Assembly: GCA_020633205.1 (NCBI GenBank)
Contig: JACKEB010000015.1
Location: 372,001-436,000 of the forward strand
Reading direction: 5' to 3'
DNA length: 64,000 nt
Origin: Polyangiaceae bacterium
Lineage (GTDB): Bacteria > Myxococcota_A > Polyangia > Polyangiales > Polyangiaceae
Shown here one piece after another: positions 42,564 through 52,005 of this stretch; the stretch's first letter is position 1, and every line of letters begins with the position of its first letter. The translations under genes and the position numbers were made by a program. The notes under the pieces are model-generated. The model did not search any database, was not told the DNA's origin, and saw nothing but the letters and a program-made list of their open reading frames with translations.

Positions 42564-43958
42564 ATGCTGAACCCTTCCGTAGCGATAGTGGACGAGGACC
42601 CGCTTTCGCGCGAGCTACTTAGGTTGTGGCTCGAGGCGGCGGGCTACGACGTGCTCGAGCTCGCGTCAGCGGCTGAGCTGCTATCGCGTCCGATCTTGCC
42701 AGAGATCTCCTGTGTCAGCCTGACCCTGTCGGACACGCCCGGTGACGCGCTGATTGGCACGCTCAAGGCCCGCGACCCCGACCGTCCTGCGCTGCTGATC
42801 AGCTCCCTCCAGGCACCTGACGCGGTGGCACGGGCGCTGGGTTGTGGAGCCTACGACGTGTTGAGCAAGCCGCTGGTACGCGAGCAGGTGCTGCTGCGGG
42901 TCAAGCGGGCCGCTGAGGTGTGGCGCTTGAAGTCTCGGGTCAAGGCGGTGTGTGGTGCAGCCGACTTGCCTCCCTCGCTCTGGGGGCGCAGTCCGGCCAT
43001 CAAGGGCTTACTGGGCGATATTGATGCCGAAATCCATGGGGAAAATCCACTCATCGTGGTGGGTGAAGCCGGCAGCGGACGCGCCGCGGTCGCGCGTTTC
43101 CTCCACGTCCGTGGCTTGCGCTCAGGTGAGACCTTCGTTTCGTTCAACTGCGCGGAGTTGCCGCCGGCGCGCCATTTCGAAGAGCTGTTTGGTGACCACG
43201 GCGGGGGCGCGGAGAGCCTGTTTGCACGCGCCGCCGGGGGCGTGCTGTACATTCATGACGTTGGCTGGCTAGCCGCCGAAGCTCAGCAAGAGCTAGTCGA
43301 TGCCTTGCGGTTGGATGGAGCTCCGAGGAGCTCAAGGCGACCCAGTGGTGGTTGGGCTGTCGCCGACGTGACCACCCGTCCAGCGTCGTTCGCCGCGCGT
43401 TCGGCACCGCGGCTGATCTGCAGCAGCAGCGTGGAGGTTCCGGTGCTGGCGCGCACTGGTCAGTTGAGCGAGGCGCTTGCCAGCCTGTTCGAGGGGTCGA
43501 CTGTCTCAGTGCCACCGCTACGAGAGCGGCGCGACGACATCCCCGAGTTGCTCTCCTATTGGGTCAGGCGACTGTCGGTGGAGTCAGGCAGGCCGTCACC
43601 GCGCATCGCTGCGAGTGCGCTCGAGGCGCTGCTCGACTACAGCTGGCCGGGGAATGTCCACGAGCTGAGTCAGGTCGTGCAGCGTGCGATCCTGGCTAGC
43701 GATGGAGCGAGCATTCAGCTGAATGACCTACCCATTGCCGTGCGGCAAATGTTTGAGGAATCCGAGCGAGACAGCGGGCTCTTCGAGCCGACCCGGGACG
43801 ACAACGTCGTGCCCTTGCGCGAACTGGAACGACGCGCGATTGCCCACGCTCTCAAGGTTGCTGACGGCAACGTTGGCCACGCGGCCCGCTTGCTCGGCAT
43901 TGGCCGGGCGACGCTGTATCGGCGTCTGGCAGAGCAAGCTGGCTCACGGGTCGGTTGA
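42564..43958 (+). CDS. NtrC-like protein with degenerate receiver and AAA+ domains
   Basis: 464 aa from ATG 42564 (GGAGG just upstream). An N-terminal CheY-like receiver (residues 5-120) keeps the acidic pocket (D10-E11-D12) and K102, but the phospho-acceptor position is Ser52. The AAA+ region (140-400) has GEAGSGRA at 167-174, with Arg173 in place of the Walker A Lys. The Walker B region reads LYIHDV instead of the usual DE pair. The GAFTGA loop is absent (DHGGGAESLFARAAGG). A C-terminal Fis-type HTH (about 430-460) is intact. So it probably binds DNA without sigma-54 activation. It follows the FadIJ-like pair by about 58 bases. Confidence 0.82.
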   Translation: MLNPSVAIVDEDPLSRELLRLWLEAAGYDVLELASAAELLSRPILPEISCVSLTLSDTPGDALIGTLKARDPDRPALLISSLQAPDAVARALGCGAYDVLSKPLVREQVLLRVKRAAEVWRLKSRVKAVCGAADLPPSLWGRSPAIKGLLGDIDAEIHGENPLIVVGEAGSGRAAVARFLHVRGLRSGETFVSFNCAELPPARHFEELFGDHGGGAESLFARAAGGVLYIHDVGWLAAEAQQELVDALRLDGAPRSSRRPSGGWAVADVTTRPASFAARSAPRLICSSSVEVPVLARTGQLSEALASLFEGSTVSVPPLRERRDDIPELLSYWVRRLSVESGRPSPRIAASALEALLDYSWPGNVHELSQVVQRAILASDGASIQLNDLPIAVRQMFEESERDSGLFEPTRDDNVVPLRELERRAIAHALKVADGNVGHAARLLGIGRATLYRRLAEQAGSRVG

Positions 43959-44082
43959 ACTGGACTGCGACTCCAGTTCACTGGCAGCTTGAATCCGCAG
44001 CAGCCGACCGTGTTCCGGCGAACGCCCGACTGAGTTGCTATCCTGGGCCCACCGCGGGACGGCCCGCGAGAAGGAGCTCGGC

Positions 44083-45228
44083 GTGAAGCGAAGTCTGCTC
44101 AGTGAAGAACACCGCATTTTCGAGAAAGCGTTCCGTACGTTCGTGGAGCGCGAGGTGCTGCCCAAGCAGAGCAGCTGGGCCGAGCGAGGCATGGTCGACC
44201 GCGAGACCTGGCTCGCCGCGGGCGCTGGTGGTTTCTTGTGCCCCTGGCTCGAAGAGGAGCACGGTGGGGCCGGCGGAGACTTCATCCACTCGGCGATCGC
44301 GATCGAGCAGCTGGCGTATGCCTACGAGTCAGGCTTCGCGATGGGGCTTCACAGTGACATCGTGACTCCGTACATCCACGAGTTCGGCACCGCGGAGCAG
44401 AAGCAGCGCTACCTCCCCGGGTGCGCCAGCGGTGAGGTGATCACCGCCATCGCGATGACCGAGCCTGGCACTGGCTCCGATTTGAACGGTATCCAGACGA
44501 CCGCGCTGCGAGACGGAGACTCGTACGTCATCAACGGCTCAAAGACCTTCATCTCCAACGGCATCCTTTGCGACGTATGCATCGTCGCGGCGAAGACGGA
44601 TACGAACCCTGACAATCGCCACCAGTCGCTATCGCTTTTCCTCGTGGATGCAGGGACGCAGGGTTTCACGAAGGGCCAAAAGCTCAAGAAGATGGGCATG
44701 GCCAGCCAGGACACCTCGGAGCTGCATTTCGAGGACTGCCGCGTGCCGAAGAGCGCTTTGCTTGGCGAAGAGGGCATGGGCTTCTTGATGCTGACGCGCA
44801 AGCTTCAGCAAGAGCGTCTCGTGGTGGCCATCGGGTCCCAGGCGAGTGCGGAGCAAGTCCTCGCGGATACGCTCACTTATGTCAAAGAGCGGACCGCGTT
44901 TGGCAAGCCTCTCAGCAAGTTCCAGAACACCAAGTTCAAGTTGGCGGAGTGTGCAACCGAGGTGGAAGTGGGGCGTGCCTTCCTTGACCGCCTAATTGCA
45001 GAGCACGTGGCGGGCGAGCACCTGGTGAAGGAGTGCTCCATGGCCAAGCTATGGCAGACCGAGATGCTCGGACGCGTGGTGGATGAGTGCCTGCAGCTGT
45101 TTGGCGGCTACGGGTACATGCTCGAGTACCCGGTCACGCGCGCGTACATGGATGCGCGAGTCCAGCGGATCTTCGCGGGCACGAACGAGATCATGAAGGT
45201 GATCATCGCGCAGCAGCTCGGCTTGTAG
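44083..45228 (+). CDS. Acyl-CoA dehydrogenase (long-chain/isovaleryl type)
   Basis: 381-aa FAD enzyme for the first beta-oxidation step. Start GTG 44083 is chosen for GAGAAGGAG upstream; the open frame goes to 44035. Visible: N-terminal LLSEEHRIFEKAFRTF, FAD-binding ITAIAMTEPGTGSDL and FQNTKFKLAECA, and C-terminal LFGGYGYMLEYPVTRAYMDARV. The late site reads IFAGTNE, as in LCAD/IVD-type enzymes. In those the catalytic Glu sits in the earlier KLAE helix, and it is present here. Likely cotranscribed loosely with the preceding cluster (124-bp gap) but not overlapping. Confidence 0.92.
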   Translation: MKRSLLSEEHRIFEKAFRTFVEREVLPKQSSWAERGMVDRETWLAAGAGGFLCPWLEEEHGGAGGDFIHSAIAIEQLAYAYESGFAMGLHSDIVTPYIHEFGTAEQKQRYLPGCASGEVITAIAMTEPGTGSDLNGIQTTALRDGDSYVINGSKTFISNGILCDVCIVAAKTDTNPDNRHQSLSLFLVDAGTQGFTKGQKLKKMGMASQDTSELHFEDCRVPKSALLGEEGMGFLMLTRKLQQERLVVAIGSQASAEQVLADTLTYVKERTAFGKPLSKFQNTKFKLAECATEVEVGRAFLDRLIAEHVAGEHLVKECSMAKLWQTEMLGRVVDECLQLFGGYGYMLEYPVTRAYMDARVQRIFAGTNEIMKVIIAQQLGL

Positions 45229-45303
45229 AGCGGGGGCGGCTTGCGGGGGTGTAGCGGCTCGGGCTAGACGGCAGAGCAACGGCTCTCCCCCCGACGCTGT
45301 CTC

Positions 45304-47304
45304 ATGCTCGACGTTGCTCAACCCTGGTACTTCGGACTCGCGCTCTGCTGCGTGTGCCTTGCGGCGCCTGCTGCCTCTGCACAGGCGGGCGACGTGGTGG
45401 TGAAGGGGGCGCGGTCGGATCACTCGACGCAAGATCCCAGCGCGGCGAGCCAGGTGCTTCGCGACGATGAGTTGAAGGCGCCAGGCGCGAGTGCCGGGGA
45501 TGCTCTGGAACGCGTGAGCGGCGTGGAGGTCTCCCGCAGCGGAGCTGCCACGGATCGCACCACGCTCTCTCTTCGGGGGTCGACAGCCGCACAAGTGCCC
45601 GTCTATCTCGGACCGCTGCGCCTGAACGACGAGGTGACGGGCGCTGCCGATCTCGGCAGCGTGCCGCTGTGGATGTTGGATCGCGTCGAGGTGTTTCGCG
45701 GGAGCACCCCTGCAAGGGCAGACGCTTACGGTATGGGGGGCGCGGTATTCTTTGAACCAAAATTTCCCCGTAGAAACTCGATTGGGGCCGGTCTCGGTAT
45801 CGGAAGCTTTGGAGAACAGAGCGCGTGGGGTAGGGGGGAGGTCAGCTCTCGCGGCGCTGGTGGGTGGCGCTCCGGAGCGCTAGTAGGCTTGCGCCTCGCG
45901 CGTGCTGACAACGACTACAGCTACGTCGACGACCGGGGCACCGCCTTTGACGAGCGCGACGACATCACGCGGACTCGTTCGAACGCTGACTTCTCCGAGT
46001 GGGATGCGTGGGCCATTGGCCTGATGCGTTCCTCGCGAGGCGCGCGGGTGCTGACTCTGGCAAACGCCTTCTCGAGGGAACAAGGAGTGACAGGCCTTGC
46101 GTCTGTTCCAGCGCAGGCTGTGCGCTCAAGACAACAGCGACTTCTCGCTGGTGTCTCGGTTAAGTTACCTTGCGGAAAAAAAGCGGTGGGCAGGCGCTGC
46201 GAGTTGGAACTCGGGACGCAGCTGCTCGACACTCGGGAGTCCGTCTCCGATCCACTCTCGGAGCTTGGCATCGGACCAGGAGGAGCGCAGAACATCGGCA
46301 GTCGAGCGGGGCAGCGCCTGCGGCTCACCTGGGGGGCGGGCCCGCTGGAGTTGTCGGGCCAGGCTGACGTGGCGCGTGACTCGCTGCGCGTGCGCGGAGC
46401 TCAACAGAGCGGCTCGGAGCGCTTCAGCGCACGCCCGGCGCTCGAGGTCGTGTTGCGTCCTGACGCGCGCGCGAGCTACGCGCTGAGCGGCGCGTTGCCC
46501 ATCGTGTCCACTCGCTCTGATGCTAGAGTCTCTGACGTTTCCGCGGGGAGTGATGGCTTGGAGCCTGAGGGGCGACTTGGCGTGGCGTACTCGGTGACCG
46601 AGCACTTGAGCCTGTTGTTCAATGTTGGACATTTCACCCGGCGCCCTACCTTGGGAGAGCTGTTTGGCTTGAGTTCGCTGGTCAGGGGGAACGCTGGACT
46701 TGTCGCTGAGCGCGGAGAGGGGATCGACTTCGGTGTGCGCGCCGCGCTCGTGCAACAGCGAACGTTCAGCTTGGCGGTCGAGAGCTTTGGGTTCGCCCGT
46801 TGGTCTAGGGACTTGATCGCTTACCGGCGGTCGACGTTTGGGGTGGTGACGCCTTTCAATGTGGCTACCGCGCGAGTGCTTGGCGTGGAATCAGCGTTCC
46901 AGATGACCTTCGACGACTGGCTGCGCTGGCGGGGGAGCTTGACGTTGCAGGACCCGCGGGACACCAGCGACGACCGCGGCGTCTCCAACGACCTCTTGCC
47001 CTATCACGCTCGGCTCATGGCTAGCTCGCGGCTCGGCTTCTACGCCCCACGGGGCAGCAGTCTTCCTCCGTCGGAGTTGGTGCTCGCGACGTCTTACCGC
47101 TCGTCGAAGTTTGCGGACCCTGCTGGGCTCGTCGTGGTTCCCGAGCAACTGCGCTGGGACTTGGAGGCCGCCGTAGCGCTCTACGACGAGCGCTTGCAGC
47201 TCCGTGGGATGCTGCGAAACCTCTTCGGAAGCCGGCAGTACGACCTCCTCGGGCAGCCACAACCGGGACGCAGTTTCCACGCGAGTGCTGAGCTAGTCTG
47301 GTAA
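45304..47304 (+). CDS. TonB-dependent outer-membrane receptor
   Basis: This 666-aa protein has a signal peptide ending AASAQAG, then a plug domain (residues about 30-160; SAGDALERVSGVEV, LRGSTAAQVPVYLG, VEVFRGS). A large beta-barrel C-terminal part follows with alternating aromatic strands and a final Trp (ELVW), typical of outer-membrane beta-barrels. It resembles BtuB/CirA-type transporters that import siderophores, cobalamin or other large ligands with TonB-ExbBD. The ligand is unknown; no siderophore or cobalamin genes nearby. The gene after it is in the same direction 73 bases on. Confidence 0.88.
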   Translation: MLDVAQPWYFGLALCCVCLAAPAASAQAGDVVVKGARSDHSTQDPSAASQVLRDDELKAPGASAGDALERVSGVEVSRSGAATDRTTLSLRGSTAAQVPVYLGPLRLNDEVTGAADLGSVPLWMLDRVEVFRGSTPARADAYGMGGAVFFEPKFPRRNSIGAGLGIGSFGEQSAWGRGEVSSRGAGGWRSGALVGLRLARADNDYSYVDDRGTAFDERDDITRTRSNADFSEWDAWAIGLMRSSRGARVLTLANAFSREQGVTGLASVPAQAVRSRQQRLLAGVSVKLPCGKKAVGRRCELELGTQLLDTRESVSDPLSELGIGPGGAQNIGSRAGQRLRLTWGAGPLELSGQADVARDSLRVRGAQQSGSERFSARPALEVVLRPDARASYALSGALPIVSTRSDARVSDVSAGSDGLEPEGRLGVAYSVTEHLSLLFNVGHFTRRPTLGELFGLSSLVRGNAGLVAERGEGIDFGVRAALVQQRTFSLAVESFGFARWSRDLIAYRRSTFGVVTPFNVATARVLGVESAFQMTFDDWLRWRGSLTLQDPRDTSDDRGVSNDLLPYHARLMASSRLGFYAPRGSSLPPSELVLATSYRSSKFADPAGLVVVPEQLRWDLEAAVALYDERLQLRGMLRNLFGSRQYDLLGQPQPGRSFHASAELVW

Positions 47305-47377
47305 CTGCGGCCTCCTCAAAACAAACAGCCAAGCCTGTAGGCAGAGCCGTGTCCATCAGGGACGGAGGCTTTAAGGC

Positions 47378-48148
47378 ATGGCGGATCTACTCAGGGAAGA
47401 CTCACTACTGTTCTCGCTCAAGGGCTTGCAGCGCTTGGAGAAAGAGCGCGTCGACCGCGAGCTGGCCGACCGAGAGCAACGCCTGGCGGAGCAACACCAG
47501 CGTCGAGTCCTCGAAGAGCAGCGTCAGCGCGACGCGGAGAAGCGCCGTACCGAAGCCGAAGCCGCTCGTCGCGAGGCCGAGCGTCTGCGCCGACAAGAAG
47601 AGGATGCCCGCCTGGAGGCGCTGAAGCGCGCGGAGTGCGAGCGGGTACTGCAAGAGTCCAAGCTAAGAGCGGAGCTAGCCGTCGCGGCGGCGGAGCGCGC
47701 TCACGAGGTCAAGCTCGCCGAGATCCGTACGGATAATGAAAAGCGTGTGGCGAAGATCGCCGCTAGCCTTTGCGCAGGGCTCGCGATCCTCGTGACGAGC
47801 GGGTCACTCGGTCTCTACTTCGGGAAGCTCGAGCCGGAACACACCCAGGCGATAGCCCAGTTGGAGCGCCAGTTCGCGAATGCGAAGGCCGACTCGAAGC
47901 AGCTTCGCGATGACCTCGACGAGGTGAAGGGACAGCTACAGACGGAGCAAGCCGAGAGCGCGCGCCTCAAGCGCCAGCGCGACGAGGCCCAGCGCCAGCT
48001 CTCCCAAGCCGAGCAGACCAAGCCAGAGTCGATCCCTCCGGTGCGACCTCATCGAAAGGCGTCCGGCACCCCCATCGCTCGCGCCGGGGCGACTCAGAAG
48101 TGCAAGCCCGGCGAGGCCTACGACCCAATGAGCTACTGTTTGCCCTGA
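47378..48148 (+). CDS. Coiled-coil single-span membrane protein
   Basis: This 256-aa protein starts at ATG 47378 with GGAGG upstream. Residues about 15-125 are a long highly charged Glu/Arg/Ala coiled coil. One transmembrane helix (VAKIAASLCAGLAILVTSGSLGL, about 127-149) follows, then a second, exported coiled coil with Gln-rich repeats. The C-terminus has two cysteines (KCKPGEAYDPMSYCLP), which could form a disulfide outside the membrane. Function unknown; layout resembles signalling or scaffolding proteins around TonB or secretion systems. Confidence 0.65.
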   Translation: MADLLREDSLLFSLKGLQRLEKERVDRELADREQRLAEQHQRRVLEEQRQRDAEKRRTEAEAARREAERLRRQEEDARLEALKRAECERVLQESKLRAELAVAAAERAHEVKLAEIRTDNEKRVAKIAASLCAGLAILVTSGSLGLYFGKLEPEHTQAIAQLERQFANAKADSKQLRDDLDEVKGQLQTEQAESARLKRQRDEAQRQLSQAEQTKPESIPPVRPHRKASGTPIARAGATQKCKPGEAYDPMSYCLP

Positions 48149-48184
48149 GCAGATGTCAGCATTGTAAGGGCCTGCCAGCTCGCT

Positions 48185-49354
48185 TCATTTCCCGCAGGAA
48201 TCGATGTGAGCGAGAAGGCGCTCGAGGCGCCAGTCCAAGGCGGATAGGTGCTCGGTACTGAGCACCGGTGCGAGTGGATCCTTGGCGAGGGAGCGCGCCA
48301 GGCGTTGGCCGAGGCGCTGCGCTGGGGGGACGCGTGGGCCCAGGGCTCGCAGATTTTTGATCAGCCCGGGCGGGAACTCACACAGGTGTTCGAGGTCGCC
48401 GTCCAGCGCGAGCTTGCGCTGCATCCGCCAGTCCGCGAACCCAGCGCCATTGTCGAGGAAGATGAGCGGCCCAGCTTGACCGAGCAGCAGGGTATTACCA
48501 CCTGACCAGCGGTCGGTGTTGTCGAGCAGGTAGTCGAACGCGCTGAGTTCTTGCAGAGCTGGGATCTGCGGTTCAATTGCCGTGGGGATTTTTTCCAGGC
48601 TCCACTTCGGCCAGCCGCGAGGAACGTCGAGCGAGTACAGGCGCTTGGTGTGCCAGGCGATCACGGCGCCCCGCAGCATACCCGGTTCGGCCTCATTCAG
48701 CTCGGAGTCGAAGCGTTCGATGAATTGGCTGTCGGCCTTGCTGGCGACGAGTAGTCGCCGTAGCGCTGAGCGTGGTAGCTGACGTCCCACGACGGGCGCG
48801 GTGCGCGCACAGCCCAGCAGGCGGTCCAGGTGGTAGGCGACGATCTCGCTCTTGAAGTTCGTTGCGGACTTCTTCTGGTCCGCCTTTAGTACCGCGCGGT
48901 AACCATCCTCGAAGTAGAGACGAATGGTTACGGTGGACCCTCCCTTGTTCTGAGTTGCCTTGGTGATGGAGGCATAGGACATGCGGCGCAGCCACGCGGC
49001 GTCCTCGGCAACATCGATGGGGCCGCGTGCATCGCCTTTGATAGCGTGCGGTGGATTTTGGGTGAGGGAAGTCGGCACCTTGCCACGAGGGATCGGCGCT
49101 GCGGCGCTTGCGGGAGGTTCTGCGGTGGGCGGTGGTTTTCCCTCACCCCCAGACCCGGCTGAGGTGGCTGAAACGCTGAGTGCTGGTGCGGCCGCGGATG
49201 CGGGAGCCAAGGGAGCGCTCGCAATGGGCGCTGATGATTTCCGAGCACTAGGCGCGCCATCGGCCGCCGCTTCTTGATCGCAGCTCGCGAGGCATAGACA
49301 CCCCATGGCCCACCACGCGCGGCCCAGGGCCCTGGAGATTCGCTTCGTTCGCAC
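48185..49354 (-). CDS. FAM20-like kinase lipoprotein
   Basis: About 389 aa from GTG 49354. The signal is WAMGCLCLASC with lipobox ASC. A 60-residue Ala/Pro/Ser linker precedes a kinase-like domain: a beta-strand Lys in YRAVLKAD, an N-lobe Glu in FKSEIVAYHLD, an N-x-DR pattern in LLDNTDRWSGGN and a metal-binding IFLDNGAGF. This order matches FAM20C/HipA-type kinase folds, which in eukaryotes phosphorylate secreted proteins or glycans. An exported bacterial version could phosphorylate envelope proteins or sugars (inference). Divergent from the deacetylase 29 bases away. Confidence 0.65.
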   Translation of the reverse strand: MRTKRISRALGRAWWAMGCLCLASCDQEAAADGAPSARKSSAPIASAPLAPASAAAPALSVSATSAGSGGEGKPPPTAEPPASAAAPIPRGKVPTSLTQNPPHAIKGDARGPIDVAEDAAWLRRMSYASITKATQNKGGSTVTIRLYFEDGYRAVLKADQKKSATNFKSEIVAYHLDRLLGCARTAPVVGRQLPRSALRRLLVASKADSQFIERFDSELNEAEPGMLRGAVIAWHTKRLYSLDVPRGWPKWSLEKIPTAIEPQIPALQELSAFDYLLDNTDRWSGGNTLLLGQAGPLIFLDNGAGFADWRMQRKLALDGDLEHLCEFPPGLIKNLRALGPRVPPAQRLGQRLARSLAKDPLAPVLSTEHLSALDWRLERLLAHIDSCGK

Positions 49355-49383
49355 CTCGACCGCCGCGAAGCTATCATCGCGCC

Positions 49384-50607
49384 GTGCAACACACGAGCCC
49401 GCAAGAGTCGCCGAGGCTGACCCGTGGCTCGATTGCTGCTGCACGCCTCGTGGGCATTGGCGTGCTCACCTTCGCCGGAGTCTATGTTGGGGCCAAGCTG
49501 CGGACGTCGGATGCGGGCGGCGCTGCGGTCAACCAAACGGCTGCGCTAGTCGTTTCGGTTGCGCCCTCTGCGCCTGCGACAGCTCCGCCCAAGGTCGTGC
49601 AAGGAGGGATCCTCGAGCTGCGGCCTCACGGCTCACGGGTCAACTTGAACACGGCCATCGAGCTCGACTTCTCCGCGCCAGTGGAGCCCACGAGTGTCGA
49701 GAAATCGGTCGAGAGCGTGCCACCGATCGACTGGCGAGTCAGTTGGCCGAGGCCGACGCGCATTCGGCTCGAGCCCAAGGCGCCGCTCAAGAGCGGAACC
49801 GTGTACCGCATCAGCACCGGGGGCCGCCTAGCGAACGGTGGGGAGCTGGCCAGCTTCCTTGGTGAGTTCCGTACGGAAGTGCCTGCGCCGAAGGAAGTGG
49901 TCAAGGGCAACGGCGGCAATCTGATCCTCAGCTTCGACGACGGGCCTCGGGGTAGCGCACGCACCCGCCACATCCTGGACGTGCTCGAGCAGTACCATGC
50001 GAAGGCGCTGTTCTTCCCCGTGGCACAAAACCTCGAACGCTATCCGAAGTGGATCGAGCAGGTGGAAGCGAGAGGGCACCGCGTGTGCAATCACAGCTAC
50101 ACTCATCCCAACCTGGCGAGTCGGCGGATCTCGGATCGTGGCTTGCGCCAGGAGATTGAGAAGGGCGCAGGGTTCGGACGCTGCAAGCTGTTCCGGCCTC
50201 CCATGATGGCCCATGACGAGCGCAGCGATCGTGTCGCTGCAGAGTTGGGACTCAGCGTCTTCTTGTGGGACATCGACACCCGGGACTGGGAGGAGATCCC
50301 CGCGGATGAGATCTACAACCGCGTCCTGCGGGCGGTGGAGCCGGGCAGCGTCGTGTTGTTCCACCTGCAGGCGCGCCGCACTCTGCGTGCACTGCGCGGC
50401 TTGTTGCCGCGGCTGGTGAAGGAGGGATACGTCCTCTCCTGGGACCCACGAGATGTCGACCAAGCGGCCCGGGAGCGTTTTGGGGTAGGGCGTAGCGCGA
50501 CCTGGCTCTCCCCCCCGGAAGACGCGCGGCGTCGCTGGCTGGCGGCGTTCGAGGCACCCAGCGGCGTCGATCCGTGGCCGTTTCCCTTGGGAGAAACCGA
50601 GAAATAA
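49384..50607 (+). CDS. Membrane-anchored polysaccharide deacetylase (NodB domain)
   Basis: This 407-aa protein has one N-terminal membrane helix (AAARLVGIGVLTFAGVYVGA, about residues 19-38), an Ig-like domain (about 60-165, VNLNTAIELDFSAPVE) and the NodB domain (about 180-370). The catalytic motifs are intact: SFDDG (Asp pair), HSYTHPN (metal His residues), RPP, DIDTRDW and FH. It hydrolyses N-acetyl groups from polysaccharide or peptidoglycan sugars outside the cytoplasm. Probable roles are cell-wall or exopolysaccharide modification. Confidence 0.9.
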   Translation: MQHTSPQESPRLTRGSIAAARLVGIGVLTFAGVYVGAKLRTSDAGGAAVNQTAALVVSVAPSAPATAPPKVVQGGILELRPHGSRVNLNTAIELDFSAPVEPTSVEKSVESVPPIDWRVSWPRPTRIRLEPKAPLKSGTVYRISTGGRLANGGELASFLGEFRTEVPAPKEVVKGNGGNLILSFDDGPRGSARTRHILDVLEQYHAKALFFPVAQNLERYPKWIEQVEARGHRVCNHSYTHPNLASRRISDRGLRQEIEKGAGFGRCKLFRPPMMAHDERSDRVAAELGLSVFLWDIDTRDWEEIPADEIYNRVLRAVEPGSVVLFHLQARRTLRALRGLLPRLVKEGYVLSWDPRDVDQAARERFGVGRSATWLSPPEDARRRWLAAFEAPSGVDPWPFPLGETEK

Positions 50608-50944
50608 AACGGGTTCGAAACGGCCATTGGTTCACGCAAAGTCGGCGTACCCACATTCACACACTGTTCCGAACCTCGTGGGCGCTCCTCGCCCCTGACA
50701 GCGCTGTCCCAGGTGTGTTGGCGCTTTCCTGGAACGGATCCGAGAAAGTCAGGCTAGCTTTGTTGTGGTTCGTGTTTTGCACCGCTGACTGAATGCCCCG
50801 TTGGGGCACTCGTCGATCCAGAGTGGCCAGGCCGGGGGGAAGCTCGGGTTTTCACCAACCGTAAGGGGTTCTGGTTCGCTTTCTTTGGATTGCTATCTGT
50901 CGCCCCCATGCGCGGGGTGATTCCTGCCAGGAGTAATACTCAAC
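50608..50944. other. Intergenic region with a small hairpin
   Basis: 337 bases. A short perfect hairpin TGCCCC - GTT - GGGGCA lies at 50794-50808; it could terminate the deacetylase transcript but has no T-run. An AGGAG at about 50929 is the RBS for the next gene. No open frame looks real. Confidence 0.45.
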
Positions 50945-51826
50945 ATGACCAAGCTCACGTCTCTCCTCGCCGCCGCCGCGCTGGCTCTCCCGTTGTTCGC
51001 AACTCAACAAGCTCACGCCGGCATCGCCGCCTGCGGTGACATCAACATCGAAGCGAACGCCACGTGTTCCGCCACGGCCGAGGGCGGTTGCGACGTGCAG
51101 TGCGAGGCGCTCGACTTCAAGGCCACCTGCGCCGCCGAGCTCGACGTGACCTGCAGTGGTGAATGCAACGCCACCGCAGAGGCGTCCTGTACCGGAAGCT
51201 GCGAGGCGGACTGTACGTCCAAGTGCGAAGTCGACCCGCCCAAGTTCGACTGCCAGGCCAACTGCAGTGCGACGGCGGAGGCCGACTGCAGCGCCAACTG
51301 CAACGCCGGCACCGACGAAGAGAAGAACGAGTGCAAGGCGAGCTGCAAGGCAACCGCGAGCGCCACTTGCGAAGGCAAGTGCGACGTGGATCCCAACGCC
51401 AGCGTCGACTGCAGCGCTCAGTGCAAGTCGAGCTGCGAAGGCTCGTGTGAGGTCAAGGCCAACGCCACCTGCCAGATCGACTGCCAGGGCAAGGCGTACG
51501 CGGAGTGCGAGGTCAAAGCCCAGGGTGGCTGCGTGGCCCAGTGCGAGCAGCCGAGCGGTGCGCTCGTGTGCGATGGACAGTTCGTCGACAACAACGGCAA
51601 CTTCGAAGAGTGCCTTGCTGCTCTCAAGGCGGAGCTAAACATCGAGTACGGTGCTCGCGGCAGCGCGAGCTGCAGCGGCGGCTCCTGCACCGCCGAGGGC
51701 TCCGCGGAAGCCAGCGCCAGCTGTGCGATGCAGCCCGGCACCACGACTGGTAACACGGGCCTCGGCCTGCTCGCCCTCGGCGCGATGGGCGCGCTGGTGG
51801 TGGCACGCCGCCGTCGCCGCAGCTGA
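50945..51826 (+). CDS. Exported Cys-rich protein with C-terminal sorting-type tail
   Basis: This 293-aa protein has a signal peptide ending QQAHAG, then about 200 residues with a Cys on average every four to five positions, in repeats such as CSATAEADCSANC and ECKASCKATA. This is a highly disulfide-rich, low-complexity structure. The C-terminus has a short hydrophobic helix (GLGLLALGAMGALVV) followed by RRRRR, like GlyGly-CTERM/MYXO-CTERM-type sorting signals. It may be a secreted, surface-anchored structural protein. The start is supported by AGGAG upstream. Confidence 0.75.
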   Translation: MTKLTSLLAAAALALPLFATQQAHAGIAACGDINIEANATCSATAEGGCDVQCEALDFKATCAAELDVTCSGECNATAEASCTGSCEADCTSKCEVDPPKFDCQANCSATAEADCSANCNAGTDEEKNECKASCKATASATCEGKCDVDPNASVDCSAQCKSSCEGSCEVKANATCQIDCQGKAYAECEVKAQGGCVAQCEQPSGALVCDGQFVDNNGNFEECLAALKAELNIEYGARGSASCSGGSCTAEGSAEASASCAMQPGTTTGNTGLGLLALGAMGALVVARRRRRS

Positions 51827-52005
51827 GCCTCAGCGTCGATGGACGTGTGGCGCCGTGTTCCTTCGGGAGCGCGGCGTCGCTGCTTTGTGGTTCCTGTCAG
51901 CGTTGCCGCACGGCAGAGAAGCGGGGTCAAATGAGGAACGGCTCCGGGGCTGCGCCAGAGATAGACGAAGCCTCGCGGAGCCGCTCTTCGTGGGTGTGGA
52001 AGGTC

